Notes: generated by a model from the sequence alone, not told the origin. Counted from the first letter of the stretch, positions 17,670 to 27,606 are shown. The stretch is 64,000 bases of DNA from Polaromonas sp. (GCF_029945685.1 NZ_JAQSDA010000016.1:1-64000); one strand, 5' to 3'. Program-made: numbers and translations.

Positions 17670-18580
17670 ATCAGGTCCTTTTCATCGTCGAAATGCGCTT
17701 CCACATCGGAAGGCAACAACTGGATGGTGGCACGCAGGCCAGGCACGGCACTCATGAGCGCCTGCTCGACGCTGGCGCGAACCGCAGCTGCGCGCCCGAG
17801 CGTCCAGCTGCCCGGCATGTGCATGTGCATGTCCACAAAACGGCGCTGCCCCGAGCGGCGCGTGCTGATGTGATCGAAGCGGATGGTGTGGTGCTGGAAC
17901 CCTTCCAGCGTCTTGTGAATGTCGGCCAGCACCTCGGGCTCCACCGCCTCGTCCATCAAACCCTGCGACGAGCGCCACATCAGATGGCCGCCTTCCCAGA
18001 GAATGTTCAGGGCCACCCCGATCGCCACCAGCGCATCGAGCCACAGCCAGCCCGTCAGCGCAACGGCACCCAGGCCGACCACGACGCCTGCCGAGGTCCA
18101 GACGTCGGTGACCAGGTGCCTGGCATCGGCCTCCAGGGCGATCGAGCGGTGCTCCCTCGCAGAACGGAACATGATCCAGGCCAGCAAGCCGTTGAGCCCC
18201 GAGCTGAGCACGGACAGTGCCAGACCCCAGCCCACCTGTTGCAGGGGCTGCGGGTCAAAAATCCGGTGGCCCGCCGCCCAGATGATGGCCAATGCCGCGG
18301 CGATGATCAGCACCCCCTCAAACCCGGAGGAGAAATACTCGGCCTTGTGGTGCCCGTAGGGATGCTCGTCGTCGGCAGGCCGCTGCGCAATCGTGACCAT
18401 GGTCAACCCGAAGATCGCGCTGGCCAGATTGACGAAGGACTCCATGGCGTCGGCCAGCAAGCCCACCGAGTCGGTGATGTACCAGGCCCCGGTTTTCAGC
18501 ACGATGGTGACGAGCGCCACCACCACCGAAGCCATCAGCAGGCGCTGCGGCGTCAGGGATTGCAGTGTCGGCAGCTTCAT
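17666..18580 (-). CDS. Cation diffusion facilitator family metal transporter
   Basis: A 304-residue CDF protein with six predicted membrane helices and a cytoplasmic C-terminal domain. Metal-site residues are in [13 protein letters not shown] (helix 2) and [12 protein letters not shown] (helix 5), and the conserved [14 protein letters not shown] loop follows helix 2. The tail has His-rich metal-sensing positions ([24 protein letters not shown]). CDF pumps export Zn, Fe, Mn, Co or Cd by proton exchange; the ion cannot be assigned. It begins 14 bases after tyrS and overlaps dtd. Confidence 0.92.
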   Translation of the reverse strand: MKLPTLQSLTPQRLLMASVVVALVTIVLKTGAWYITDSVGLLADAMESFVNLASAIFGLTMVTIAQRPADDEHPYGHHKAEYFSSGFEGVLIIAAALAIIWAAGHRIFDPQPLQQVGWGLALSVLSSGLNGLLAWIMFRSAREHRSIALEADARHLVTDVWTSAGVVVGLGAVALTGWLWLDALVAIGVALNILWEGGHLMWRSSQGLMDEAVEPEVLADIHKTLEGFQHHTIRFDHISTRRSGQRRFVDMHMHMPGSWTLGRAAAVRASVEQALMSAVPGLRATIQLLPSDVEAHFDDEKDLI

Positions 18581-18594
18581 GGTTTGCCCACGAT

Positions 18595-19827
18595 TCAGGA
18601 AAGCGTCACGCGGGCGAACTTGCGCTTGCCAACCTGCACCACGTAGATCCCGGCGCCCAGCTTGAGCGCCTTGTCGCTGACCACGCTGGAGTCCACGCGC
18701 ACACCGCCACCCTCGATCAGCCGGTTGCCCTCGCCGGTGGAGGCGGCCAGCCCGGCCATTTTCAGCAGCGCGGCCATGCCCAGCGGTGCGCCGCTCAGGG
18801 CGATTTCGGGGATCTCGTCGGGCACCCCGCCCTTGCTGCGGTTGATGAAGTCCTGCTCCGCGGCGTCTGCCGCGCCGGCGGAATGGAAACGGGCCGTGAT
18901 CTCCTTGGCCAGCGCCACTTTGGCGTCTTTCGGGTTGCGCCCGCCTTCGACCTCCTTCTTCAGCGCGGCGATCTCAGCCTCGGTCTTGAAGCTCAGCAGG
19001 GTGAACCACTTCCACATCAGCACGTCGGAGATCGACAGCACCTTGGCAAACATGGTGTTGGCGTCTTCGGAAATGCCGATGTAGTTGTTCTTGCTCTTGG
19101 ACATCTTCTCCACGCCGTCCAGCCCCTCGAGCAGCGGCATGGTCAAAATGCACTGCGGCTCCTGGCCGTATTCGACCTGCAGGTGGCGGCCCATCAGCAG
19201 GTTGAACTTCTGGTCGGTGCCGCCGAGCTCCAGGTCGGACTTGAGCGCCACCGAGTCATAACCCTGCATCAGCGGGTAAAGAAACTCATGCACGCTGATC
19301 GGCGTGCCGGCCTTGAAGCGGTCATGGAAATCGTTGCGCTCCATCATGCGTGCCACCGTGTATCTGGCGGCCAGTTCGATCATGCCGCGTGCGCCCAGCG
19401 GGTCGCTCCACTCGCTGTTGTAGCGAATCTCGGTCCGGGCAGGGTCCAGCACCAGGGAAGCCTGGCGGTAGTAGGTGTCGGCATTCGCCTTGATCTGCTC
19501 CGCCGTCAGCGGAGGACGCGTGTTGTTGCGCCCCGACGGATCACCGATCAGGCTCGTGAAATCGCCGATGAGAAAGATGACGGTATGACCCAGATCCTGG
19601 AGCTGACGCATTTTGTTCAATACCACGGTATGTCCGACATGAATGTCAGGCGCGGTCGGGTCCAGCCCCAATTTGATGCGCAGCGGAACACCGGTGGCCT
19701 CCGAACGCGCGAGTTTTTTCAGCCATTCATCCTGGGGAATCAGTTCCTCACAACCCCGCAGGGACACGGCCAGAGCCTCCCTGGCACGGTCTGTCACGGG
19801 GAATTTTGTAACAAGTTCTTGATTCAT
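18595..19827 (-). CDS. tyrS: Tyrosine-tRNA ligase
   Basis: A class I aminoacyl-tRNA synthetase of 410 residues. The HIGH-type motif is HVGHTVVLNKM, KMSKSKNNYIG is the second signature, and a C-terminal S4-like RNA-binding segment ends RKFARVTLS. GLDPTAPDIHVGH near residue 52 is typical of TyrRS. The ATG at 19827 is used. It is the first gene of the leftward tyrS-CDF-dtd run and diverges from the M23 peptidase gene. Confidence 0.96.
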   Translation of the reverse strand: MNQELVTKFPVTDRAREALAVSLRGCEELIPQDEWLKKLARSEATGVPLRIKLGLDPTAPDIHVGHTVVLNKMRQLQDLGHTVIFLIGDFTSLIGDPSGRNNTRPPLTAEQIKANADTYYRQASLVLDPARTEIRYNSEWSDPLGARGMIELAARYTVARMMERNDFHDRFKAGTPISVHEFLYPLMQGYDSVALKSDLELGGTDQKFNLLMGRHLQVEYGQEPQCILTMPLLEGLDGVEKMSKSKNNYIGISEDANTMFAKVLSISDVLMWKWFTLLSFKTEAEIAALKKEVEGGRNPKDAKVALAKEITARFHSAGAADAAEQDFINRSKGGVPDEIPEIALSGAPLGMAALLKMAGLAASTGEGNRLIEGGGVRVDSSVVSDKALKLGAGIYVVQVGKRKFARVTLS

Positions 19828-20021
19828 AAGGGTTTTTCACAAGTCGGGCAGTTGTCTGACAGATATAATCGCGTTTCTGCCGTTGCGGAGCCCCCAAGCA
19901 GGCTGGCCCGCAAATTGCAAACCGATTCTAAGTTGTTGCACCTTCCGCCTTTGGCAGGAGAGCGAACAACACCATCATCAGTCGCCATCCGGTTGCTACC
20001 GCAGCCTGAGGCCTACAAAGG
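19828..20021. promoter_or_regulatory. Divergent promoter region tyrS / M23 peptidase
   Basis: About 195 bases with no gene. A consensus TATAAT box on the plus strand at 19864-19869 may serve the rightward peptidase gene, but a well-spaced -35 is not apparent. The 5' leader from there to the peptidase start would be about 150 bases. Confidence 0.35.
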
Positions 20022-21401
20022 TTGGGAACCCCAGTTTTGATCAAGAACGATCTCGCACAAGGCCTGCAAGCAGTCGCAAACATGCTTCGCCGCCATCCGA
20101 AAAGAATCACAGGCACCTTGGCCGCCTTGCTGCTGGGAACCGGGGTCACCGCCTTCGGCGTCGCGCCGCTGGCACCCGATGCCGCCGACCTGCCAGTCCG
20201 CCAGGTTCTGGAAGCCGTCCAGAGCCTGCCGACTGAAACACAAACCGAGACGCTGGACTCTTTTCAGTTCAAGCTGTTCCGCACCGAAAGCACGCGCAGC
20301 AGCGACACCTTCGACGCCCTGCTCAAACGCCTGAACATTGATGACACGGCAGCGGCGGTCTTCCTTCGCAGCGATGCCAACGCACGGCTGGTGCTGGCCG
20401 GACGGCCCGGCAAGAATGTCACGGCAGAGGCCAACGACAGCCAGCAGCTTCTCAAGCTGAGCATGCGCTGGCCCAGCGACGATGAAACGCTGTTCAAACG
20501 TCTGGTTGTTGAGCGTACCGCCACAGGCTGGACCTCCCGGATAGAGACCGCCCCGTATGTTGCCACGACCCGCCTGGCCAGTGGAGCCATCCAGTCGTCG
20601 CTGTTTGCTGCCACCGACGAGGCCGGCATCGCCGATGCCGTGGCCGTGCAGGTCGCCGAGATCTTTTCAGCGGACATTGATTTCCGCCGGGCCCTGCGCA
20701 AAGGAGACCGCTTCAACGTGGTGTACGAGACGCTGGAAGCCGACGGCGAGGCCCTGCGCACTGGTCGCGTGCTCTCGGCGGAGTTCGTGAATGCCGGCAA
20801 GGCCTACCAGGCCATGTGGTTCCAGCCGCCGGGCAAGGACAACACCGGTACGCCCTACCGCGGTGGCTACTACGCCCTTGACGGCCAGAGCCTGCGCCGC
20901 GCCTACCTCAGCTCTCCCGTCGAGTTCTCGCGGATCAGCAGCGGGTTTTCGATGCGTTTCCATCCCATCCTGCAAAAATGGCGCGCCCATCTCGGGACCG
21001 ATTTCGCCGCCAGCACCGGCACCCCTGCACGTACGGTGGGTGACGGGGTGGTGGAATTCTCGGGTGTGCAGAACGGCTACGGCAACGTGGTCTTCATCAA
21101 ACATCGCAGCGGCCATGAAACGGTTTACGCCCACCTGAGCAAGCTTCTGGTCCAGCGTGGCCAGAGCGTCACCCAGGGCCAGACCATCGGACTGGTAGGC
21201 GCTACGGGCTGGGCCACCGGTCCACATCTGCATTTCGAGTTCCGAGTCAACGGCGTGCAGCAGGATCCGATGACGATTGCCAAGCAAAGCGAGACCATTC
21301 CGGTTCCCGCGGCCGCGATGCCGCTGTTCCGCGAGCTGGCCACCAGCGTGAAGTTGGACCTGCAGGCCGCTGCAACCATGGTCCAGACCCGGACCGAATA
21401 G
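20022..21401 (+). CDS. M23-family metallopeptidase (OapA/LysM-less LytM type)
   Basis: A 459-residue envelope protein. An N-terminal positively charged segment and a membrane anchor (ITGTLAALLLGTGVTAFGVA) are followed by an OapA/CsgD-like and linker region. A complete LytM domain is at about residues 310-420, with RFHPILQKWRAHLGTDFAA (first zinc His and Asp), the middle motif YAHLSKL and TGPHLHFEFRVNG (HxH). Such proteins cut peptidoglycan cross-links during growth and division. The start is a TTG at 20022 or a second TTG at 20037; neither has a clear ribosome site. It precedes anmK, another wall-recycling gene. Confidence 0.9.
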   Translation: MGTPVLIKNDLAQGLQAVANMLRRHPKRITGTLAALLLGTGVTAFGVAPLAPDAADLPVRQVLEAVQSLPTETQTETLDSFQFKLFRTESTRSSDTFDALLKRLNIDDTAAAVFLRSDANARLVLAGRPGKNVTAEANDSQQLLKLSMRWPSDDETLFKRLVVERTATGWTSRIETAPYVATTRLASGAIQSSLFAATDEAGIADAVAVQVAEIFSADIDFRRALRKGDRFNVVYETLEADGEALRTGRVLSAEFVNAGKAYQAMWFQPPGKDNTGTPYRGGYYALDGQSLRRAYLSSPVEFSRISSGFSMRFHPILQKWRAHLGTDFAASTGTPARTVGDGVVEFSGVQNGYGNVVFIKHRSGHETVYAHLSKLLVQRGQSVTQGQTIGLVGATGWATGPHLHFEFRVNGVQQDPMTIAKQSETIPVPAAAMPLFRELATSVKLDLQAAATMVQTRTE

Positions 21402-21509
21402 GGCGGACGCGGCGGGCAGGTCTCACCCGTCCGCAAGCTTTTCCGCCCGTGCCCCTCCAAGGGGTTCCGGTACCCCAAGGCGTGGCACGACCATGCGGCA
21501 AAATAAGGC

Positions 21510-22676
21510 ATGGCTGATTACTACATGGGGTTGATGTCGGGCACCTCGCTCGATGGCGCAGACGGCGTTCTGGTGGATTTCGACCTGCCGGTGCCACGTG
21601 TCATGGCCTCGGCGTCCCTCCCCTTTCCGGCTGACTTCCGAGCCGAACTGCTGGCCCTCAACACCGCCGGCCACAATGAACTGCACCGCGCTGCGCTGGC
21701 CGCCAACCAGCTGGCCATGGTGTACACACAGGTGGTCCATGCCCTGCTGGCGCAAGCGGGCCGCCAGGGCATCCAGGCCGGCCAGGTGCGTGCCATCGGG
21801 GCCCACGGGCAGACCGTACGCCACCGGCCGCAGGAATTCGGGGACGACCCGCTCAGCGGCGGATCCGATGCCGGCTACACGCTGCAACTGAACAACCCTG
21901 CCCTGCTGGCTGAACTCACCGGCCTGGACGTAATCGCCGATTTCCGCATCGCCGACCTCGCGGCGGGGGGCCAGGGCGCGCCACTGGTGCCTGCGTTTCA
22001 CCATGCCGTCTTCGCGCAAGCGCAACGGGACGTCGCGGTACTCAACATCGGCGGCATCAGCAACCTGACCCTGCTGCCGGCGCACGGCGGCGCGGTCAAG
22101 GGGTTTGACTGCGGCCCCGGCAACGCCCTGATGGACTTCTGGTGCCTGCAGCACACCGGCCGGCCCTACGACGCATCGGGCGCCTGGGCCGCATCAGGAA
22201 CCGTGATGCACGGCTTGCTGGCGCGCCTGCTGGCGGCGCCCTACTTCACCAAGGTACCGCCAAAAAGCACGGGGCGCGACCTGTTCAATGCCGCATGGCT
22301 GACCGGGCAGCTCAGCGGCGCGGAGGTCAGCGCACCGCAGGATGTCCAGGCCACCCTCACCGCACTGACGGCGCAGGCCTGCGCACGCGACCTGATGCGT
22401 CACGCACCCCACACCACCGAACTGCTGGTCTGTGGCGGCGGCGCCTTCAATGACGAACTGATGCGACAACTGGCCCAGGCCCTGCCCGGGGTCAGTGTCC
22501 AGCCGACCACCGCGTGCGGACTGCCGCCGCTGCAAGTGGAAGCCGCGGCCTTTGCATGGCTGGCGCGGGCCTGGCACCATCGGGAGCCCAGTAGTCTGCC
22601 GGCCGTCACGGGCGCGCGCGGCCCGCGCGTGCTGGGGGCCCGGTATTTGGCCCCCACGGCCGCTCACAGTATGTAG
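21510..22676 (+). CDS. anmK: Anhydro-N-acetylmuramic acid kinase
   Basis: AnmK phosphorylates and opens 1,6-anhydro-MurNAc released from murein turnover, giving MurNAc-6-phosphate. The 388-residue protein has MSGTSLDGAD at the N terminus (nucleotide-binding loop), AHGQTVRHRP, VLNIGGISNLTLLP, GFDCGPGNALMD and LVCGGGAFNDELM, all standard for the ASKHA-fold family. It follows the M23 peptidase gene by 108 bases on the same strand, so wall cutting and wall-sugar recycling genes are neighbours. Confidence 0.95.
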   Translation: MADYYMGLMSGTSLDGADGVLVDFDLPVPRVMASASLPFPADFRAELLALNTAGHNELHRAALAANQLAMVYTQVVHALLAQAGRQGIQAGQVRAIGAHGQTVRHRPQEFGDDPLSGGSDAGYTLQLNNPALLAELTGLDVIADFRIADLAAGGQGAPLVPAFHHAVFAQAQRDVAVLNIGGISNLTLLPAHGGAVKGFDCGPGNALMDFWCLQHTGRPYDASGAWAASGTVMHGLLARLLAAPYFTKVPPKSTGRDLFNAAWLTGQLSGAEVSAPQDVQATLTALTAQACARDLMRHAPHTTELLVCGGGAFNDELMRQLAQALPGVSVQPTTACGLPPLQVEAAAFAWLARAWHHREPSSLPAVTGARGPRVLGARYLAPTAAHSM

Positions 22677-22790
22677 CTCCCGGCCCCCGGGGGCCGCAGC
22701 GCCTGCAGACCGGCCAGGCCGGATCCGCGGCCCTGGCTTGAAATGAAAAACCCCAAGGGCTTCGACCGCTGACGTCAAGCAACGGGCATG

Positions 22791-22816
22791 AAAAAAGGAC
22801 CCGCAGGTCCTTTTTT
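22791..22816. terminator. Bidirectional terminator between anmK and erpA
   Basis: AAAAAAGGACC, loop CGCA, GGTCCTTTTTT: an 11-bp perfect stem including the A- and T-runs. It sits between the convergent anmK and erpA genes and can end transcription from both sides. Confidence 0.85.
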
Positions 22817-22833
22817 TGTTGGGGTTGAAAAGT

Positions 22834-23199
22834 TCAGGCCGAGAAGCTGGAGCCGCAACCGCAGGTGCTGGTGGCATTGGGGTTCTTGATGACGAACTGG
22901 GCGCCTTCAAGATCATCCTTGTAGTCAATTTCAGCGCCCACGAGATACTGGTAACTCATCGCGTCGATCAGGAGGGACACACCATTTTTGGTCATGGTGG
23001 TGTCGTCTTCGTTGGTGATTTCGTCGAAGGTGAAGCCGTACTGGAAGCCTGAGCAGCCGCCACCTTGAACAAACACGCGCAGCTTCAGGTCCGGATTGCC
23101 TTCTTCGGCAATCAGGTCAGCAACTTTGGCCGCCGCGCTGTCGGTAAAGACAAAGGGGGCGGGCATTTCGGACTGGATGTTTTCAGCTACTGCGCTCAT
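22834..23199 (-). CDS. erpA: Iron-sulfur cluster insertion protein ErpA
   Basis: An A-type Fe-S carrier of 121 residues. The three cluster-binding cysteines are in [12 protein letters not shown] and the C-terminal CGCGSSF. ErpA delivers clusters to target apoproteins such as those of isoprenoid synthesis and respiration. The first 15 residues are variable. It is the last gene of the leftward block containing rplM, rpsI, a DUF6776-like protein and a bactofilin, with a terminator just beyond its stop. Confidence 0.94.
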   Translation of the reverse strand: MSAVAENIQSEMPAPFVFTDSAAAKVADLIAEEGNPDLKLRVFVQGGGCSGFQYGFTFDEITNEDDTTMTKNGVSLLIDAMSYQYLVGAEIDYKDDLEGAQFVIKNPNATSTCGCGSSFSA

Positions 23200-23271
23200 G
23201 GGGGACTCCGTTTTCAGAACTTACGCTTTTCATAGTACAGCAATTCAATCAACCATAAGGCCTGCACTGGC

Positions 23272-23715
23272 TTAGGGTCGACCGTAGCCGCTGACCGGGG
23301 CGTCTTCCCGGGCCTTCTCGACGTTGTTGGCGGCCAGCTTCAGGAGGGGCTTGTCACTGACTTCGTGGTTGGTGGGCCGCAACTGACCAAAGATGACGGC
23401 GCCCTGGTGCATTTCAAGCGCTTTGTAGGCGACATCGCCCTGGATCTTGGCCTTGGGCTGCAATTCGAGGAGTTCCGCCGCATGCACCGGCCCCATGACG
23501 CGGCCGTTGATGATGACGTGGTCGGCATGGATGGCCCCGGTGACACAGGCGGACTCGCTGATCACCAGAATGCTGGGGCTGCCCTCGTTGGCGCGGATGT
23601 CACCGAACACCTCGCCATCGATGCGCAGGCCGTCGGTGAACTTCAGGTTGCCCTCTATGCAACTGCCCTGGGCGATCAGGCTTTTGATCGGGGGCTGCGA
23701 TTTTTTACCAAACAT
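23272..23715 (-). CDS. Bactofilin (polymer-forming cytoskeletal protein)
   Basis: A 147-residue protein of the bactofilin family, which forms nucleotide-independent beta-helical filaments often tied to cell shape or wall synthesis. The repeat-like core (LIAQGSCIEGNLKFTDGLRI, then DGEVFGDIRA and HADHVIINGRVMGPV) is characteristic. A short basic N terminus (MFGKKSQPP) and a polar C-terminal tail flank it, as usual. The ATG at 23715 is chosen over a TTG two codons earlier; AGGA lies upstream. It stands between the DUF6776-like membrane protein and erpA. Confidence 0.9.
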   Translation of the reverse strand: MFGKKSQPPIKSLIAQGSCIEGNLKFTDGLRIDGEVFGDIRANEGSPSILVISESACVTGAIHADHVIINGRVMGPVHAAELLELQPKAKIQGDVAYKALEMHQGAVIFGQLRPTNHEVSDKPLLKLAANNVEKAREDAPVSGYGRP

Positions 23716-23752
23716 GGACAAATCCTGTGAAATCCTGAGTGATGAACCGGGG

Positions 23753-24493
23753 TCAGAGCTTGATCGTCTGGACGGAGCGGACAGCCGTGCCTTCGACGAC
23801 CTTGGCCGTCACCGTTTTTACCACGGCCAGGGGGGGCAGGTCGAGCACCCCTTCGATGCGGCGGTACTGCTTGAACTGCAGGAGCTGCGCGCCACCCGGC
23901 AAGCCTGTTGTCCACGGCTTGCCAGCCAGGGTGCCGGTAAAAGTCAGTTCCAGCTTGCCGTTGAACACCGGCGCGTCCTTGACCGGCTGGATCACCAGCA
24001 CCTGCCACTTGAGCTGCATGTCCGTCAGGGCTTCGGCTTGCAGGCCGCGAATGGCGGCGCTTTCGGCGCCGCCGGCAGGCAGGAGTTTTTCAAAAAAGCC
24101 GAGGTCATCGCGCAGCAGCCGGTTGTCCGCTTCGAGTTGGCGAATCTGGGTCACCATCTTTTCCTGCGCGGCCTTTTCAGCGGTCAACAGGCTGCCGGAA
24201 ATGTTGGCGACCGACTGCGATTTGTCGCGCTCCGCACGCAATGCTGCGACCTCTTCCCGCAGCCGGGACAGCTCGAGCTTGGCATCCTTGTCCAGCCCCG
24301 CGATGCTGACGCCGAGCTCGAAGGTCCACAGCGCGATGGCTGCAGAAAACCCCAGCATCATCGCGCCCAGCGCCCAGCGCAGCGGCCAGGGCAAGGAAGT
24401 GCGAATGGCCATGCGCGGGGAGCTGATGGTCAGGCGGCGGCGAAACAGGCGGAATTTCAAAAGCGACCTTGGGTTGTCTTCCAGGGAATGCAT
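23753..24493 (-). CDS. DUF6776-like membrane protein with coiled coil
   Basis: A 246-residue protein of unknown function. One membrane helix (LPWPLRWALGAMMLGFSAAI) lies at about residues 35-57. It is followed by a coiled coil of about 60 residues (KLELSRLREEVAALRAERDK onward), and a beta-rich C-terminal domain (LTFTGTLAGKPWTTGLPGG). This layout and its place next to a bactofilin suggest an envelope or cytoskeleton partner, which is inference from position. The ATG at 24493 is preferred over a start at 24544, because the added residues would overlap the rpsI terminator side and lack conservation. Confidence 0.65.
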   Translation of the reverse strand: MHSLEDNPRSLLKFRLFRRRLTISSPRMAIRTSLPWPLRWALGAMMLGFSAAIALWTFELGVSIAGLDKDAKLELSRLREEVAALRAERDKSQSVANISGSLLTAEKAAQEKMVTQIRQLEADNRLLRDDLGFFEKLLPAGGAESAAIRGLQAEALTDMQLKWQVLVIQPVKDAPVFNGKLELTFTGTLAGKPWTTGLPGGAQLLQFKQYRRIEGVLDLPPLAVVKTVTAKVVEGTAVRSVQTIKL

Positions 24494-24591
24494 TGTGCAC
24501 TCAGATGCAGCCTGCGCTGAGTGCTGCCCGGCCGACAGCGGCAAGGATGTGTATCGGCAGCCCCGGAGGCTTCTTGCTGCAAGGCCATGAA

Positions 24592-24623
24592 AAAAGCCGC
24601 CAGGCGCAAACCAGGCGGCTTTT
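24592..24623 (-). terminator. Terminator of rplM-rpsI
   Basis: On the minus strand AAAAGCCGCC pairs with GGCGGCTTTT across a 12-base loop and a T-run follows. It lies 20 bases beyond the rpsI stop. Confidence 0.8.
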
Positions 24624-24642
24624 CGGAAGCAACAAAAGCAGA

Positions 24643-25035
24643 TTAACGCTTGCTGAACTGCTTGCGACGGCGTGCCGAACGGAAGCCGACTTTCTTACGC
24701 TCGACTTCACGTGCGTCACGGGTGACAAACCCGGCCTGGCTCAGCGCCGGCTTGAGGGTGGTGTCGTAGTCGATCAGTGCGCGGGTGATGCCGTGGCGGA
24801 TCGCACCGGCCTGGCCGGACTCGCCGCCGCCATGCACGTTGACCATGATGTCGAAGGTTTCGACATGGTTGGTCAGGTGCAGCGGCTGTTTGCAGATCAT
24901 GATCGATGTTTCACGACCGAAGAAGCTCTGGATGTCACGGTCGTTGACCGTGATCTTGCCAGTGCCTTTTTTGATGAACACACGGGCGACGCTTGATTTG
25001 CGACGGCCGGTGCCATTGTTCCATTCACCAATCAT
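24643..25035 (-). CDS. rpsI: 30S ribosomal protein S9
   Basis: The 130-residue S9 protein has the conserved [14 protein letters not shown] opening, [19 protein letters not shown] at mid-length, and the basic tail ending [14 protein letters not shown] that reaches the decoding site of the 30S subunit. It lies 11 bases downstream of rplM, the standard L13-S9 operon. Confidence 0.98.
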   Translation of the reverse strand: MIGEWNNGTGRRKSSVARVFIKKGTGKITVNDRDIQSFFGRETSIMICKQPLHLTNHVETFDIMVNVHGGGESGQAGAIRHGITRALIDYDTTLKPALSQAGFVTRDAREVERKKVGFRSARRRKQFSKR

Positions 25036-25046
25036 CTCAAGGCTCC

Positions 25047-25475
25047 TTAAATTTCCAGCACTTTAGGCTGTTGGGCGGTATGCGGATGCTCTGCACCACC
25101 GTACACCTTGAGTTTTTTGATCATGGCATAACCGAGCGGCCCCTTGGGCAGCATGCCCTTGACGGCTTTTTCCAGGGCGCGGCCAGGAAACTTGGTTTGC
25201 ATGTCGCGGAAATTGGTGGCAGTGATGCCGCCTGGATAACCGGAATGACGGTAGTAAATCTTGTCGGTCGATTTGGCACCGGTCACGCGCAGCTGGGCTG
25301 CGTTGATGATGATGATGAAGTCACCGGTGTCGACGTGAGGCGTATAAATGGCCTTGTGTTTGCCGCGTAAACGGAGAGCAACTTCGCTGGCTACTCGTCC
25401 GAGGACCTTGTCGGTCGCGTCAATCACAAACCACTCATGCACCACGTCAGCGGGTTTTGCGCTGAAAGTTGTCAT
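25047..25475 (-). CDS. rplM: 50S ribosomal protein L13
   Basis: The 142-residue L13 protein shows [20 protein letters not shown], the [20 protein letters not shown] core and [20 protein letters not shown]. The ATG at 25475 gives the exact family length; an in-frame upstream start at 25490 adds five residues. It is followed closely by rpsI. Confidence 0.98.
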   Translation of the reverse strand: MTTFSAKPADVVHEWFVIDATDKVLGRVASEVALRLRGKHKAIYTPHVDTGDFIIIINAAQLRVTGAKSTDKIYYRHSGYPGGITATNFRDMQTKFPGRALEKAVKGMLPKGPLGYAMIKKLKVYGGAEHPHTAQQPKVLEI

Positions 25476-25698
25476 GGGTTTACTTTTCAAAAAGTTGGTT
25501 TGAGCAGCCCTTTTCCACGGTCGGTGTTTCTCTGATGGAAACCTCTTAGGTGGGGTTCAAGCCTCGCCGCGGGGCCAGCCGATCGCTGCGAAGCCTTCCA
25601 TTATACAAAATCGGGGCCCTCATGGGGGATATCCCGGCGCGTGACCGCCCGAGCCCCCTTTTAATGGCCGTTTGTGGCCATTCCCGGGCCTTTTTTGG
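25476..25698 (-). promoter_or_regulatory. rplM leader and promoter region
   Basis: A TATAAT box on the minus strand at 25600-25605 would give a 5' leader of about 120 bases before rplM, as is common for regulated ribosomal protein operons. No good -35 is visible. Nothing else was found in this stretch, which also holds the end of the convergent-facing kinase gene region. Confidence 0.4.
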
Positions 25699-27420
25699 CT
25701 AAAACCCGTCGGCCCGCCGGCTGTTCTGCAGCCGGGCGTTGTTTTCAATACACAGCGGGAGCGCGGCCATCTCCGGTTTCTGGCACTGGCGAAAAATACA
25801 CATCGGTCGCGCCACGAAGTTGCTGTCGGCACACAAGGCGAGCGGGTCGGCGGGCTTCACCAGCTGCGGCACCTCCCCCCGATCGCTTGCCGTGGCAAGC
25901 ACAGGCGGAGGCTGCGCCGGCGGGGGGCTCGCAGCCTCGGACCGTGTCACTGTTGTTTTCGGCGCGGCACGCCGGGCGGCGGGCCTTGGACGCTGCTCCG
26001 CAGGCAAAGGTACGCTGGCAGCGGCCGCAACCGGCAGCTCCGGTGCTATGGCCACCACAACCGGCGCAGCAAGCGCCGGAAGCCGGTTCGCCACCGGCTG
26101 CACGGGCACGGCGTCGGCCGGGGCCTGCGCAAGCCGGGTCTCGGTCTCGGGTGCGCGCACGCCCCGTCCCAGCATCAGTCCCAGCAACAGGGCAACAACG
26201 GCCACTGCCACCACGCCCGCCCCCACACGCCACGAGCGGCCGGACCGGACTGTTGCAGTCACGGCGGCAGCTGGCGCCGCGGCTGCAACAGGCGACTGCG
26301 GGGCGGTCACATCCCGCCGCCGGGGCAGCACCGCCAATGGCTGTGTCGGATCGGTGGCAGGCGCCGCGCCCGAAGGCTGCGGCGGCAACGGCTGCACCCA
26401 CGCTGCTGGCCGGGGGCCGGACAAGCCCGGCGCCGCCCAGATCGGGCCCAGTTCGGCACGCCAGTCGAAACGGGACATGCCATTGGGCGTTTCCAGCCCC
26501 ATGAGTTGCACCAGGGCCGCCACGCTTTGCGGCCTGTCCTTGGCGTCGATCGCCAGTGCCTGACCGATCGCCTGCACAAACGGCTGCGAATAACCGAGGC
26601 CAAACTGCTCCTGCACCGTGCGTGCCACGCGGGCAAAAGGCGGCAGGCGGTCGCGCACGACCCGGAAGGTGGCCGGCAGCGGCGGCTTGTTGCAAAGCAG
26701 GCCGTGCACCACAGCAGCGAGCGCATACAGGTCGGTCCACGGCCCCTGGCGCATGTCGGGCGCGCCGGCCTGCTGCTCCAGCGGCGCGTAACTGAGCTTG
26801 AAGGCGTCGGTCAGGTCCTGCGTCTTGCCGCCCATGGCATGGCGCGCGGCGCCCAGGTCCAGCAGCACGGGTGGACCGATGTCCTGCAGGAAGATGTTGT
26901 CGGGGGAGACGTCGCGGTGCACCGTGCGGCCCTGGTGCAGGGTCTTGAGTGCCCCCAGCACGGCCCACAGGACCTTGCGCAGCCAGGCCTCGGTTGGCGG
27001 GCTGTGCATCTGGCTGCGCGCCGCCTGCAGCGTGATGCCGCGGTAAAGCGGCATCACCATGTAGGCCGTCTGGTTGGCTTCCCAGTACCGGAAAACCTTG
27101 ACCAGCGAGGGATGGTCGAACTGCGCCAGCAGCCGTGCCTCGGCCACAAACGACCGAAGGCCGGCCTGGAAGGCCGCCTGGTCGGCCGGGTCACGAACCA
27201 CCACCGCGCCGTCCGCGCCGCGGCAGGCCAGCGTGCCCGGCAGGAACTCCTTGACGGCCACCGGCCGCCGCAGCGAGTGGTCAAACGCCTGGTAGACCAT
27301 GCCAAACCCGCCGGCACCCAGCAGCCCCCGCACTTCAAACTCGGCCAGGCGCGTGCCCACCGGCAAGGCATCCAGATGGGTGATCAGTGAAACGGGGGTC
27401 GGACTGGACGGGGCGGTCAT
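25699..27420 (-). CDS. Membrane-anchored Ser/Thr protein kinase
   Basis: A 573-residue Hanks-type kinase. The catalytic domain is at about residues 20-290: GAGGFGMVY loop, VAVKEF lysine, HRDVSPDN catalytic loop near 167, and DLG in place of DFG near 187, a common bacterial change that keeps the metal Asp. A Pro/Ala-rich stretch, a membrane helix at about 397-415 (VGAGVVAVAVVALLLGLML) and a long Ala/Pro-rich region follow. The C-terminal segment has five Cys (ALCADSNF, RPMCIFRQCQKPE, PLCIEN), which may be a periplasmic sensor. The start at 27420 is chosen because the family opening LITHLDALPVGTRLAEFE follows it; 27456 is possible. Confidence 0.85.
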   Translation of the reverse strand: MTAPSSPTPVSLITHLDALPVGTRLAEFEVRGLLGAGGFGMVYQAFDHSLRRPVAVKEFLPGTLACRGADGAVVVRDPADQAAFQAGLRSFVAEARLLAQFDHPSLVKVFRYWEANQTAYMVMPLYRGITLQAARSQMHSPPTEAWLRKVLWAVLGALKTLHQGRTVHRDVSPDNIFLQDIGPPVLLDLGAARHAMGGKTQDLTDAFKLSYAPLEQQAGAPDMRQGPWTDLYALAAVVHGLLCNKPPLPATFRVVRDRLPPFARVARTVQEQFGLGYSQPFVQAIGQALAIDAKDRPQSVAALVQLMGLETPNGMSRFDWRAELGPIWAAPGLSGPRPAAWVQPLPPQPSGAAPATDPTQPLAVLPRRRDVTAPQSPVAAAAPAAAVTATVRSGRSWRVGAGVVAVAVVALLLGLMLGRGVRAPETETRLAQAPADAVPVQPVANRLPALAAPVVVAIAPELPVAAAASVPLPAEQRPRPAARRAAPKTTVTRSEAASPPPAQPPPVLATASDRGEVPQLVKPADPLALCADSNFVARPMCIFRQCQKPEMAALPLCIENNARLQNSRRADGF

Positions 27421-27606
27421 GAACGGGAGCGGGCTGTGGCAAGGTGGGGCTGTCATTAGGCATGGAGGCCCTGCAGCCGTCAAGGCGACCGGGCGGCCAC
27501 AACGCGGCGTTCGCCGGTAATGTGTTGCAGATTGCAAGCATCCGGCCCGGCGGCCGGGCGCACCCCAAAAAAAGGCCCGTCGGGCGGCGCCCGTTAACAT
27601 AGCGAC

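Noticed and set aside
26040..26090. Possible repeat copy in the membrane kinase (GTGCTATGG...)
   Set aside because: It has GCTAT and a GGCGC stretch but the spacing and the inverted end do not fit the family.
25672..27390. 572-codon open frame opposite the membrane kinase
   Set aside because: The minus-strand kinase has a full set of catalytic motifs. The plus frame is Arg/His/Gly-rich without features.
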